Shown here: positions 29,971-40,496 of the stretch, one piece after another | Layout of the letters: every line of letters begins with the position of its first letter | How positions within the stretch are numbered: the first letter of the stretch is position 1 | Assembly (NCBI RefSeq): GCF_028290435.1 | Contig: NZ_JAQGJV010000042.1 | Span: forward strand, 1 to 64,000 | DNA: 64,000 nt | Reading direction: 5' to 3' | Source: Devosia sp. | GTDB lineage: Bacteria > Pseudomonadota > Alphaproteobacteria > Rhizobiales > Devosiaceae | Made by a program: the position numbers and the translations under genes | The notes under the pieces: generated by a model | Told to the model about the DNA's origin: nothing | The model's input: the letters and a program-made list of their open reading frames with translations, nothing else | The model's database searches: none

Positions 29971-30677
29971 TGCCCGGTCCATTGTCGCGCCGGCGGATCG
30001 AGCCGGAACTGCTCGACACGATGGCGGTAGACGATCCCCGCGCCATGGCGTCACGGCGCGATCTAGTCCGCGTCAATGCTGTGATGTTCCAGAGCGCCAT
30101 CATGGCGCGTCTGCTGGGCGCCAACGTTGAGCGCAAGCCATTGCGCATCCTGGAGATCGGCGCAGGCGATGGCCGCTTCATGCTTTCGGTCGCCCGTCGG
30201 CTGGCGCCACAATGGCCAAATGTCGAGGTGATAATGCTCGATCAGGCCGACTTGCTGACCCCCAGCATAAAAGCCGCCTTTGCCTCTCTCGGCTGGCGTG
30301 CGCAGTCGGTGGTCGCCGATGTCTTCGAGTGGATCGACAGACCGGACATCGGGATTTTCGATGCCGTTTCCGCCAATCTTTTCCTGCATCATTTCGAGGA
30401 TCTGGAGCTTGAGAAACTGCTGTCCGTCATGCCGAGGCTGACGTCATGCTTTTTGGCCACGGAGCCGCGCCGGAGCGGGCTGGCCTTGTGGTGTACCGGC
30501 TGGTTGCGTGCCATCGGCGCCAATACGGTGACGCTGCATGATGCGGCGGCCAGCGTGCGGGCCGGGTTTGCTAGCGACGATCTATCCCGACTTTGGCCCG
30601 GGGGAACGGCAACGGCTTTTCAGGAACGCCGGGTTGGGCCGTTCACCCATGCCTTTGTGGCGCGCGGCACAGGCTGA
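29970..30677 (+). CDS. SAM-dependent class I methyltransferase, polyketide cassette
   Basis: 235 aa. SAM-binding motif I reads ILEIGAGDGRFMLSVA; an acidic residue follows in VIMLDQADLL and the late motif is AVSANLFLHHFED. Between and overlapping the type III PKS and the FAD enzyme, it is placed like SrsB, which methylates phenolic lipids in Streptomyces. A ring O- or C-methylation of the PKS product is the likely role (inference from context). Confidence 0.85.
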   Translation: MPGPLSRRRIEPELLDTMAVDDPRAMASRRDLVRVNAVMFQSAIMARLLGANVERKPLRILEIGAGDGRFMLSVARRLAPQWPNVEVIMLDQADLLTPSIKAAFASLGWRAQSVVADVFEWIDRPDIGIFDAVSANLFLHHFEDLELEKLLSVMPRLTSCFLATEPRRSGLALWCTGWLRAIGANTVTLHDAAASVRAGFASDDLSRLWPGGTATAFQERRVGPFTHAFVARGTG

Positions 30678-31879
30678 TGAACACACATTTCGATGCCGTG
30701 ATCATCGGCGCCGGTCCTGCCGGCACAGCAGCAGCTATTGGTTTAGCGCAGCAGGGACGTTCGGTGGCGATCGTGGAACGCAGCGCATTTCCGCGCCGCA
30801 AGGTCTGTGGCGAGTTCACCTCGGCCATCGATATCGATCTGCTCGACCAGCTTGGGGTTGGGGCGGAGTTTCGCGCCCAGGCCGGACCGGAGGTCAGGCG
30901 TGTCGCACTGTTCGCAGCGGGTGACGCGGTCGAAGCGCCTATGCCGGAAGGGCAGGGTACAGCCTTCGGGCGGGCGCTTGGGCGGGACGTGTTGGACGGT
31001 TTGTTGCTGGACGCGGCGCGTGCCGGCGGCGTTATCGTTTTTCAACCGTGGCGGGCGACCGACATCGTGGCGGGCGTCGAACGCTCTTCCGTCACGATAG
31101 AATCGGCGACGGAGCAACTGCAACTCGAGGCTCCCGTTATCGTGGCAGCGCACGGGTCCTGGGAACCCGGCAAACTTCCAACCAATCTCACCAAGATCAA
31201 TCGGCCGCATGACTTCCTGGGCTTCAAGGCTCATTTTATTGGTGGCAGGTTGCCGCCTGATCTCATGCCGCTGATCGCGTTTCCAGGCGGGTATGGCGGC
31301 ATGGTCTGGGCCGACCACGATCGCTTGTCGCTGTCGTTCTGCATCCGCCGCGACGCTTTGGCTGCAGCCCGCCGCGTCAGCCCAGACGGCAGCGCGGCGG
31401 AAGCCGCGTTCAATCACATCCTCAGATATTGCCCCGGCGTCGCCGAGGCCTTGCATGGCGCGGAACTGGCCGGTCCCTGGCTCGCCGCAGGCCCGATCCG
31501 TCCTGGGATTCGCCGAGCTTACGCCGACGACATTTTCCGCGTCGGCAATGTCGCCGGCGAGTCCCATCCCATCATCGCCGAGGGCATCGCCATGGCATTG
31601 CAATCGGGCTGGATCCTTGCAGCGCAGCTTGGCCAGTTCGACGCCTGGGATAGCACCGCGCGAGCTGCAGCAGGGAAGGCCTATGCGTCGGTCTGGCGCA
31701 AGCAGTTTGCGACACGCATTCGGCTGGCTTCCGTGCTGTCCGGACTGGCGACTTCGGCCAATGGCGCGAAGCTTATGCATCTTGTCATCAGCCGGTTTCC
31801 GGTCAGCCTGTCGACCGGCGCACGCCTCAGCGGAAAAACAAAAAGGCTGCCAGAGTTCACACCCTGCATTGTCAAGTAA
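30677..31879 (+). CDS. FAD-dependent oxidoreductase/hydroxylase, polyketide cassette
   Basis: 400 aa. N-terminal FAD motif AVIIGAGPAGTAAAIGLAQQG with VAIVERSAFPRRKVCGE (the KxCGE pattern of the geranylgeranyl-reductase/aromatic hydroxylase clan), and a second FAD contact in DIFRVGNVAGESHPIIAEGI. The sequence after residue about 345 is a helical tail. ATG 30677 overlaps the methyltransferase stop. It could hydroxylate the aromatic ring, as SrsC does, or reduce a lipid chain; the order PKS-methyltransferase-flavoprotein favours the former. Confidence 0.85.
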   Translation: MNTHFDAVIIGAGPAGTAAAIGLAQQGRSVAIVERSAFPRRKVCGEFTSAIDIDLLDQLGVGAEFRAQAGPEVRRVALFAAGDAVEAPMPEGQGTAFGRALGRDVLDGLLLDAARAGGVIVFQPWRATDIVAGVERSSVTIESATEQLQLEAPVIVAAHGSWEPGKLPTNLTKINRPHDFLGFKAHFIGGRLPPDLMPLIAFPGGYGGMVWADHDRLSLSFCIRRDALAAARRVSPDGSAAEAAFNHILRYCPGVAEALHGAELAGPWLAAGPIRPGIRRAYADDIFRVGNVAGESHPIIAEGIAMALQSGWILAAQLGQFDAWDSTARAAAGKAYASVWRKQFATRIRLASVLSGLATSANGAKLMHLVISRFPVSLSTGARLSGKTKRLPEFTPCIVK

Positions 31880-32238
31880 TGGAAACCGGCTCGGTCCAAC
31901 GGTAATCCGACATCGCGGCTGGCGACGCGCTCTCGCCGTTTGGAAACGCTGGCGGCTCGACACAAAGAGTGCCAAGACAGTCGAGCCTAAAGCTTGCACA
32001 TTGGCCAATCCAACCACAATCGCAGGCCGTCGCGCCGTAATTATTTTCAGCACCACACGGATAGACAGCCTTTCGATTCGTCTGGAGACAGTGCTTTCAT
32101 GGTTAGCCGCTCGGATATCTGCAGTTGGCGCATGATGTACGAGCAGGCCGCCGAAAAAGCTCAAGAGGCCGGACGAATGAGACAAACTCATTCAACAGGT
32201 GACGTGGATGCTTGGAACCCCGAAGGGCCCTTTTCGAG
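31880..32238. other. 359-base intergenic stretch before the GntR gene
   Basis: No convincing gene. Short open frames here lack motifs and plausible ribosome binding sites. The only clear structure is the palindrome at 32175-32193 near the GntR start. Confidence 0.5.
32175..32193. promoter_or_regulatory. Palindromic operator upstream of the GntR gene
   Basis: GAATGAG (32175-32181) and CTCATTC (32187-32193) form a perfect 7-base inverted repeat with a 5-base spacer, 46 bases before ATG 32239. A candidate autoregulatory site. Its sequence differs from the palindrome at 33141-33166. Confidence 0.55.
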
Positions 32239-33129
32239 ATGAAAAGCGACACGGTTTTTAAACAAGCGTTCAATCAATTGCTGGGCCTTTTGGCCGCGTT
32301 GCCAACTGGGCAAGCCCTGCCGTCCGAGAATGTCTTGAGCGCCCGGCTTGGCGTCAGCCGCACGACGGTCAGAAAAGCCATTGCCTTGCTTGACCAGCGC
32401 GAACTGGTGTCTCGAGTGGGCAAGACGCGTATCGCCGTTGCGCCGGCGACCCCAGCGGCACATTTTCCCGTTACCGAAACCGTCTCAACCTCCGAACAGG
32501 TCGAGAACCAGTTCATGGAATGGATGTTGCGGGCGGACACCAAGCCGGGAACGCTGATCAATGAGCTGGAACTGGCGCGGGAATTCAATGTCGGCACTAC
32601 CGTCATCAGAGAATTTCTCAACCGTTTCCAGCGCTTCGGACTGATCGAGAAACGCCGCAAATCAGGTTGGCTGTTCAAGGGGTTCACTCAAGATTTCGGG
32701 ATCGAACTTTTCGAGATCCGACAGATGTTCGAATTGCGGTCGGCGCTCGCATTTGCCCGATTACCGAAGAACGCCTCGGCCTGGACGAAATTGAACGCGA
32801 TCGAGCTTCAACATCACGAACTGCTGGATACAATAGACACCAAATTTCATGACTTCTCCGATCTCGACAATCGCTTCCACAGGTTGATCAACGGCGCTTC
32901 GCCAAATCGCTTCATTGATGATTTCTACGACATCATCACGCTGATTTTCCACTATCACTACCAGTGGAACAAACGTGACGAGCGCGTCCGCAATGCCGTG
33001 GCGATCCGCGAACACCTCGATTACATAGCCGCTCTCAAGAGCCGCGACCTGGAAAAGGTCAACTCGGCCTGCAACCGGCATCTGGCGTCCGCCCGCACAA
33101 CCATGCTGGAAGCCTTCTCAAGGAAATAA
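32239..33129 (+). CDS. GntR-type regulator with two winged-helix domains and an FCD domain
   Basis: 296 aa. Two GntR-like winged helices appear in tandem. The first (about residues 1-65) has GQALPSENVLSARLGVSRTTVRKAIALLDQRELV. The second (about 80-145) has GTLINELELAREFNVGTTVIREFLNRFQRFGLIEKR. A FadR-type FCD effector domain follows with the expected His/Asp/Asn pattern (LFEIRQMFELRSALAF, DLDNRFHRLI, REHLDYIAALKSRD). Ordinary FadR-subfamily members have one DNA-binding domain and about 230-250 residues. ATG 32239 is used; TTG 32212 would add nine residues. It lies upstream of a CUT2 importer and an alcohol dehydrogenase that it probably controls. Confidence 0.85.
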   Translation: MKSDTVFKQAFNQLLGLLAALPTGQALPSENVLSARLGVSRTTVRKAIALLDQRELVSRVGKTRIAVAPATPAAHFPVTETVSTSEQVENQFMEWMLRADTKPGTLINELELAREFNVGTTVIREFLNRFQRFGLIEKRRKSGWLFKGFTQDFGIELFEIRQMFELRSALAFARLPKNASAWTKLNAIELQHHELLDTIDTKFHDFSDLDNRFHRLINGASPNRFIDDFYDIITLIFHYHYQWNKRDERVRNAVAIREHLDYIAALKSRDLEKVNSACNRHLASARTTMLEAFSRK

Positions 33130-33140
33130 ACCGCTGCTGG

Positions 33141-33166
33141 TATGTTTTCTATGCATAAAAAACATA
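33141..33166. promoter_or_regulatory. Long palindromic operator upstream of the CUT2 binding-protein gene
   Basis: TATGTTTT (33141-33148) pairs with AAAACATA (33159-33166) around the central palindrome ATGCAT (33151-33156). All parts share one centre, giving a 26-bp palindrome with a single mismatched pair. It lies 88 bases before the binding-protein ATG, where a regulator would control the importer promoter. Confidence 0.65.
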
Positions 33167-33206
33167 TGGCGCGGCAATTTTGATTGTGCGTAGATGGTGC
33201 AGCGCG

Positions 33207-33225
33207 GCGGTCCGGGAGAGACCGC
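33207..33225 (+). promoter_or_regulatory. Leader stem-loop before the CUT2 binding-protein gene
   Basis: GCGGTC and GACCGC form a 6-bp stem with a 7-base loop, followed by six A residues and then the GGGAG ribosome binding site at 33243-33247. It may shape the 5' untranslated region; no riboswitch fold is recognised. Confidence 0.3.
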
Positions 33226-33253
33226 AAAAAACGCGCACCAAAGGGAGTTGATA

Positions 33254-34237
33254 ATGAAATCCGTAAAACTGGGCCGCCGCGCGGTCCTGGGCCTTTCCGC
33301 CATCGCTCTGCTCGCCGGTATGTCGGGGATGCCGGCCTTCGCCCAGGATGTGACCATTCCGATCATCGTCAAGGACACCACGTCCTTCTACTGGCAGATC
33401 GTGCTTGCCGGCGCGCGCGCAGCTGGCAAGGATCTGGGCGTCAACGTGCCTGAGCTTGGGGCACAGGCTGAAACCGACATCAACGGCCAGATTTCGATCC
33501 TCGAAAATGCCGTCGCCGGCAAGCCCGCAGCGGTCGTGATTGCGCCGACGGAAAAGTCGGCGCTCGGTGCGCCGATCACCGAGGCGGCCAAGTCCGTGCC
33601 GATCGTGGGCATCGACTCCTCGGCTGACTCGGACGCCTTTACATCCTTCCTGACAACCGACAACGTCCAGGGTGGCCGCATCGCCGCTGACGGCCTGGCC
33701 GCCGCCATCATCGCCGCAACGGGCAAGGCCGAGGGCGAAGTCGCACTGATCACCAGCGTGCCCAATGCCGGCTCGCTGGAAGAGCGTCGCAAAGGCTTCA
33801 CGGAACAGCTTGCGGCCAAGTATCCCGGCCTCAAACTGGTCGCGGACAAGTATGCCGACGGCCAGGCAGCGACCGGCTTGAACATCACCACCGACTTGCT
33901 AACCGCCAATCCAAACCTGGTTGGCATTTTTGCCTCCAACCTGATCATGGCGCAGGGTGCGGGTCAGGCTCTGGCTGAGAACGACGCGTCCAAGAAAGTG
34001 GCGTTGATCGGTTTCGACAGCGACGACAAGCTGGTTGGTTTCCTCAAGGACGGCACGATCGACGCGCTGGTCGTCCAGGACCCCTACCGGATGGGCTATG
34101 ACGGCATCAAAACTGCATTGGCCGCGTCCAAGGGCGAAGCCGTCGAGAAGTTCGTCGATACTGGTGCCAATCTGATCACCACCGCGAACATGAACGATCC
34201 TCGCAGCCAGGAACTGCTGAACCCCAAGGTCAACTGA
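33254..34237 (+). CDS. CUT2 sugar ABC transporter substrate-binding protein (RbsB-like)
   Basis: 327-aa periplasmic binding protein. The leader MKSVKLGRRAVLGLSAIALLAGM ends in GMPAFA before QDVTIPIIVKDTTSFYWQIVLAGA; the GRR-hydrophobic start makes Tat export possible. Rib/gal-type features include AVVIAPTEKSALGAPI, VGIDSSADSDAFTSFLTTDN, LEERRKGF and IGFDSDDKLVGFLKDGTIDALVVQDPYRMGYDGI. ATG 33254 follows GGGAG. Ligand unknown: a pentose, polyol or similar small sugar. Confidence 0.9.
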   Translation: MKSVKLGRRAVLGLSAIALLAGMSGMPAFAQDVTIPIIVKDTTSFYWQIVLAGARAAGKDLGVNVPELGAQAETDINGQISILENAVAGKPAAVVIAPTEKSALGAPITEAAKSVPIVGIDSSADSDAFTSFLTTDNVQGGRIAADGLAAAIIAATGKAEGEVALITSVPNAGSLEERRKGFTEQLAAKYPGLKLVADKYADGQAATGLNITTDLLTANPNLVGIFASNLIMAQGAGQALAENDASKKVALIGFDSDDKLVGFLKDGTIDALVVQDPYRMGYDGIKTALAASKGEAVEKFVDTGANLITTANMNDPRSQELLNPKVN

Positions 34238-34243
34238 TCGGTA

Positions 34244-34276
34244 CGGGGCGCGGTCTGACGAGATGACCGCGCCCCG
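34244..34276 (+). promoter_or_regulatory. Intercistronic stem-loop after the CUT2 binding-protein gene
   Basis: A perfect 12-bp stem (34244-34255 with 34265-34276) around a 9-base loop, 6 bases after the binding-protein stop and before the ATPase gene. No T-run follows, which favours mRNA stabilisation or partial read-through. Confidence 0.7.
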
Positions 34277-34330
34277 CATCCATCGATGCGACGACTTGCC
34301 TGGGGCGCCACACGGCGGAGGAGATTTGCG

Positions 34331-35845
34331 TTGACTGAGCTTGCAAGCGATTCAGCCCAAGCGGCAATCGTGCCGATCTTGCAGTTGCGCGGCCTGGAAA
34401 AGCGCTATGGCCATATCCAGGCGCTCAAGCCGAGTTCGCTCGATTTCAACCGTGGTGAAATTCACGCCATCGTCGGGGAGAACGGGGCCGGCAAGTCGAC
34501 GCTGATAAAGCTGTTGACCGGCGTCATTCAGCGCACTGGCGGCGCCATCCTGTGGAACGGACAGGAAGTTGGCTTGGCCAATCCCAGCGAGGCGATTGGC
34601 CACGGCATCAACGCGGTGCATCAGGAAGTCGTGCTATGCCGCCATCTATCGGTCGCGGCCAACATTTTCCTGGGTGATGAAACCGTTCGGTTCGGGATGC
34701 TGCAAAAAGGCGCCATGACCCGCGCCGCGCAGAAAATCCTCGATGACATCGGATTTGATCTGAAGGCGGATGCGATCCTGGGCTCGCTCACCATCGGGCA
34801 GCAGCAATTGGTGGCGACGGCACGCGCCTCTGTGCGCGGCACCAAGTTCATCATCTTCGACGAGCCCACCGCCTATCTGACCCGGCAGGAAGCCGCGCAA
34901 TTGTTTGCCCTGATCCGCCGGCTCAGGGGTGAAGGCGTGACCGTGGTCTATATCAGCCACCGCATGGAGGAAATATTCGAACTCGCCGACCGCGTTTCGG
35001 TGCTGCGCGATGGGCTCTTGGTGGGAACGCGCAATATCGCTGAGACCAATGATACCGAACTGGTCGCGATGATGATCAACCGGACGCTGGACCAGATCTA
35101 CCACAAGGAAACCATACCCTTCGGCAAACTGCTGCTCGAGGCCAAGCAACTCTCCGGCAAAGGCTTTTCGGACATCTCGATCAAGGTGCATGCGGGCGAG
35201 ATCGTGGGGCTTTATGGCCTGATCGGCGCTGGCCGAAGCGAGTTCGCCTTGAGCCTGTTCGGGCGCAATCCCAAGACTGGGGGATCAATTGAATGGCAAG
35301 GCCAGGAGGTCAATATCCGCAATGAGCGCAAGGCGATCGCGCTGGGGATTGCGTTGGCACCGGAAAGCCGTCGCGACCAGGGATTGAACCTCAACCTGCC
35401 GATCGGACTGAACCTAAACCTGCCGATCTATGATCGGCTGACGCGCGGTCCCTTCGTCGATGTCGGCGAGGAAAAGCGGCGCGCCGACCAGCAGATCAAG
35501 GACCTGGGCATCAAGACGCCGTCGCGGCGCTCATTGGCTTCCTCGATGTCCGGGGGCAATCAGCAGAAGATCGTGATCGGCAAGTGGCTCAACCACGGGG
35601 CTGACCTCTTCATCTTCGATGAGCCCACGGTTGGCGTGGATGTTGGCACCAAGGCCGAAATCTATCGCCTGTTTGCCAAGCTGCTCAAGGACGGCGCGGG
35701 GATCATCCTGATCTCGTCGTACCTGCCCGAGGTGTATGAGCTGGCTGACACGCTGCATGTGTTTCGCGATGGCCGGCTCACCGGCTCGCAGACGTATCGG
35801 CAATCCTCTCACGAACACATTCTGGCCGAGGCCATCGGCGTCTGA
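34331..35845 (+). CDS. CUT2 sugar ABC transporter ATP-binding protein (RbsA-like, two domains)
   Basis: 504 aa with two fused nucleotide-binding domains. The first has Walker A GENGAGKST and FIIFDEPTAYL, with the signature region diverged to GSLTIGQQQLVATARA. The second has a degenerate Walker A (GLIGAGRSEFA), signature SMSGGNQQKIVIGKW and Walker B LFIFDEPTVGVDVG, the usual asymmetry of RbsA-type proteins. TTG 34331 is chosen because GGAGGAG lies 7 bases before it. The duplicated peptide LNLPIGLNLNLPIYDR near base 35400 comes from a short tandem repeat. Confidence 0.9.
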   Translation: MTELASDSAQAAIVPILQLRGLEKRYGHIQALKPSSLDFNRGEIHAIVGENGAGKSTLIKLLTGVIQRTGGAILWNGQEVGLANPSEAIGHGINAVHQEVVLCRHLSVAANIFLGDETVRFGMLQKGAMTRAAQKILDDIGFDLKADAILGSLTIGQQQLVATARASVRGTKFIIFDEPTAYLTRQEAAQLFALIRRLRGEGVTVVYISHRMEEIFELADRVSVLRDGLLVGTRNIAETNDTELVAMMINRTLDQIYHKETIPFGKLLLEAKQLSGKGFSDISIKVHAGEIVGLYGLIGAGRSEFALSLFGRNPKTGGSIEWQGQEVNIRNERKAIALGIALAPESRRDQGLNLNLPIGLNLNLPIYDRLTRGPFVDVGEEKRRADQQIKDLGIKTPSRRSLASSMSGGNQQKIVIGKWLNHGADLFIFDEPTVGVDVGTKAEIYRLFAKLLKDGAGIILISSYLPEVYELADTLHVFRDGRLTGSQTYRQSSHEHILAEAIGV

Positions 35846-35866
35846 CGCCATCCATTGGAGAGCTTG

Positions 35867-36835
35867 ATGACAACCGAAGTTACCCCGACAACGACCAAGG
35901 CCAAGCGCAATTTCAGCTTCCTGTTTGCGCTGACGCTGGTCGGGCTGCTGCTCCTGCTATGCGTGGTGCTCAGCATCGCGACCCCCAATTTCGCCACTCC
36001 TAACAATATCTCGAACCTGTTGCGGCAAGGCTCGATGATTGCGATCCTCGCGATCGGGCAGACCTTCGTCATCATTACCGGAGGCATCGATCTGTCGGTC
36101 GGGGCCATCGTCGGCTTTTCCACCGTGATCGTGGCAGGCTTGATTCAAAGTGGCATGCCGATCTGGCTGGCGATCATCATCACCCTGCTCATGGGCCTGG
36201 CAATCGGGTTCTTCCACGCCTTTGGCATCGTCAAGATGGGCTTGCCACCGTTCATCATCACGCTGGCAACGCTGACATCCTTGCGCGGCATGGGCTTGCT
36301 GATGACCAACGGATCGACCATCAATATTACCGATCCGGCATTCACCCAGTTTTCGCGCGAGAGCTTCCTGGGAATTCCCAACCTGTTCTGGATGGTGGTG
36401 ATCGTCGCCGTGCCGGCCTATATCTTCCTGCACCTCAGCAAATGGGGCCGCTATCTCTATGCGGTCGGCTCCAATTCGGAATCGGCCCGCCTGTCCGGGG
36501 TCAGCGTCCCCAAGATGATCTTCATCGCCTATGGCCTTTCAGCCATGTGCGCGGCTTTTGTGGGGGTCATGCTGGCGGCCCGTCTGGGCGTAGGCAATGC
36601 GACCCAGGGCGAGGGCTGGGAATTGCAGGCCATCGCGTCGAGCGTCATCGGCGGCACGTCGCTGTTCGGGGCCGTCGGGTCCGTGCATGGCCCCCTGATC
36701 GGCGCCTTCATCCTGGCGACCATCAGCAACGGCGCCAACCTGCTCAACGTCAATTCGTTCTGGCAGCGCATCATTACCGGCGTGCTGATCATCGTCATCG
36801 TGTTTTTCGATCAGTTGCGGCGGCGCGGACGCTAG
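35867..36835 (+). CDS. CUT2 sugar ABC transporter permease (RbsC-like)
   Basis: 322-aa inner-membrane permease with eight to ten hydrophobic segments. Typical motifs are ITGGIDLSVGAIVGFSTVIVAG, YAVGSNSESARLSGV and ASSVIGGTSLFGAVGSVHGPLIGAFIL. ATG 35867 follows GGAGAG; TTG 35855 is a less likely upstream start. It completes the binding protein-ATPase-permease set. Confidence 0.92.
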   Translation: MTTEVTPTTTKAKRNFSFLFALTLVGLLLLLCVVLSIATPNFATPNNISNLLRQGSMIAILAIGQTFVIITGGIDLSVGAIVGFSTVIVAGLIQSGMPIWLAIIITLLMGLAIGFFHAFGIVKMGLPPFIITLATLTSLRGMGLLMTNGSTINITDPAFTQFSRESFLGIPNLFWMVVIVAVPAYIFLHLSKWGRYLYAVGSNSESARLSGVSVPKMIFIAYGLSAMCAAFVGVMLAARLGVGNATQGEGWELQAIASSVIGGTSLFGAVGSVHGPLIGAFILATISNGANLLNVNSFWQRIITGVLIIVIVFFDQLRRRGR

Positions 36836-36975
36836 AGCCTGGCCGGCATCCGCCTCGGCACGTGAACGGCATCGCTGCCTCAATGTCGCTCAGGCGGAAA
36901 TTCTAAACGGGGCTGGGCGCAGTCATCATGACCCGCCGCCCGCCCAACAATACCAATCAGAAATGGTTCACGCTC

Positions 36976-37998
36976 ATGCAAGCGCTCGTCATCACGTCTC
37001 CTGGAAATGCCGAAATCATCGAGGTGCCGGTTCCGGTGCCCGCTGCCGGCGAAGTCGCCATCGATCTGGCCTTCGTTGGCTATTGCGGGTCGGACCTCAC
37101 CTCCTATCGCGGGCTTAACCCGCTGGTCAGCTATCCCCGTGTGCCGGGACATGAAATCGCGGGCACGATCGCCAGTTTGGGCGCTGGGGTCGAAGGCCTT
37201 TCGGTCGGCGAAAGCGTGACAGTGCTGCCATATTTCAACTGCGGCAAGTGCCGGGCGTGTCGGGCCGGCCGGCCGAATGCCTGCCTTTACAACCAGACAA
37301 TGGGCGTTCAGCGCGAAGGCGCCATGACCGCGCGCGTGGTCGTGCCGCGGGAGAAAGTCCTGCCCATTGGTGGAGTGCGGCTGCGAGATGCGGCGTTGAT
37401 AGAGCCCTGTTCGGTAGGCTTTCACGCGGTCAATCGCGCCCAGATTAACCGGGGAGAAACGGTCGTGGTTCTGGGCTGTGGCATGATCGGGCTGGGTGTC
37501 CTGATGGGAGCCTTGCGCCGTGGAGCGACGGTCATTGCCGTCGATGTGAGCCCCGAAAAGCTTGAGGTCGCCAAAAAGCTCGGCGCCGCCAGCATCATCT
37601 GTACCGCAGATGGCGACGTCGGCGCCCAGATCGCCGCCATCCTGCCGGAGGGGCCGGACGTCGCTATCGAAGCTGTCGGGACGACAGCCACATTCCTGCA
37701 GGCGGTCGATATTGTCGGGCAGTGCGGACGGATCGTCTATATCGGCTACGCCAAGCACCCTGTCGAATATGACACCAAACAGTTCATCACCAAGGAGCTC
37801 GATATCCGTGGCTCACGCAATGCCATGCGTTCGGATTTCGACGATGTTATTGCCTGGCTGACGGAGCATCCGGAGGCTGGTGACCTGATCGTCAGCGCGA
37901 CTGTCAGTCTTGCCGACGCTCCAGCTGCGCTGGCACGCTGGGATAGCCAGCCCGGCAGTTTCACCAAGATATTGGTGCGCCTCGAACCGTTGGACTGA
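36976..37998 (+). CDS. Zinc-dependent alcohol/polyol dehydrogenase (MDR superfamily)
   Basis: 340 aa. Catalytic zinc ligands lie in GYCGSD and PGHEIAG, structural zinc in CGKCRACRAGRPNAC, and the Rossmann motif is VLGCGMIGLGVLMGA. It resembles the sorbitol/threonine dehydrogenase branch, so a sugar alcohol brought in by the adjacent CUT2 importer is a natural substrate (inference). ATG 36976 gives the usual MDR N-terminus; ATG 36928 upstream adds 16 residues unlike the family, and neither has a strong ribosome binding site. Confidence 0.85.
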   Translation: MQALVITSPGNAEIIEVPVPVPAAGEVAIDLAFVGYCGSDLTSYRGLNPLVSYPRVPGHEIAGTIASLGAGVEGLSVGESVTVLPYFNCGKCRACRAGRPNACLYNQTMGVQREGAMTARVVVPREKVLPIGGVRLRDAALIEPCSVGFHAVNRAQINRGETVVVLGCGMIGLGVLMGALRRGATVIAVDVSPEKLEVAKKLGAASIICTADGDVGAQIAAILPEGPDVAIEAVGTTATFLQAVDIVGQCGRIVYIGYAKHPVEYDTKQFITKELDIRGSRNAMRSDFDDVIAWLTEHPEAGDLIVSATVSLADAPAALARWDSQPGSFTKILVRLEPLD

Positions 37999-38119
37999 AC
38001 GGAGGCTGCTTCGGCCCCGGTGGGGCGGGAAGGGACTGGCAGCTTCGCTTTTTGATCTCAGAAAACAGACACCGAGGACCGTACGAAAACACGGAAAAAA
38101 CCAGACGCCTCTACGCTTA

Positions 38120-38648
38120 TTGCGAGGCAGTTCGACCATCGTTTGCACCGTGTTGGCATCACGACGCGGAGGCTCGCCGAAAAGGCGCTTGTATTCCCTG
38201 CTGAATTGCGAGGTGCTCCTATAGCCGACAGCGAACGATATGGAGGCCGCGTCGGCCTCCTTGGAAACCAGGCGACGGCGGGCTTCCTGCAGCCGGATGT
38301 GCTTTTGGTATTGCAGCTCCTGGGTCTGGGACAGGTAAAGCACCACGTTCATGATCACCGCGGGAGGTTGATCGCCAGGAAAGGCTTTTCCGGCGATGCC
38401 TTATGATCTGACCCATGGCCGTAACCTCGGCAGCGACGACCATGGTCTGTCCGGGGCCATATTCGAACACCTGATCCCCGATTATCGTCCGCTTGGTGCT
38501 TGCAGCAGGATGAATGCCATCGGGTCAAAAACCAGGCAATTCATCTTGGTCGGCTCAGTGATGCTAATGACGCTCAGCCGCGGCATGCCGGGATGTTTGA
38601 CACCGGCGTGACGGACTGCCAGGCGCGGATTTCATCGAGTTTGTCCAT
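38120..38648 (-). pseudogene. Degraded AraC-family regulator
   Basis: Pieces of one AraC_N plus HTH regulator occur in order on the minus strand but in different frames. They are MDKLDEIRAWQSVTPV near the start, PRLSVISITEPTKMNCLVFD, TKRTIIGDQVFEYGPGQ, VVAAEVTAMGQI, SPEKPFLAINLPR, then a jump straight to LQYQKHIRLQEARR and AVGYRSTSQFSREYKRLFG. At least three single-base frameshifts are needed, and most of the linker between the cupin-like and HTH domains is missing, so sequencing error alone cannot explain it. It is divergent from the damaged aldo/keto reductase, a common regulator-target arrangement. The 3' limit is approximate. Confidence 0.85.
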
Positions 38649-38779
38649 GCCTCATCAGGGGGCCACTTGCCTGAAAAGATCAACCCCTCGGCGGGATCAG
38701 GCAATTTATCAGGACCATCAGGCATGGCGAAAAGCCTGCCCGTAACCCAGATTCCTTTCACATAACGAAAGGTACGGTC

Positions 38780-40486
<1,707 letters not shown>

Positions 40487-40496
40487 CCCACGGTAG

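Noticed and set aside
31994..32242. An 82-codon plus-strand open frame before the GntR gene
   Set aside because: No motif, overlaps the palindromic operator and has no clear start signal.
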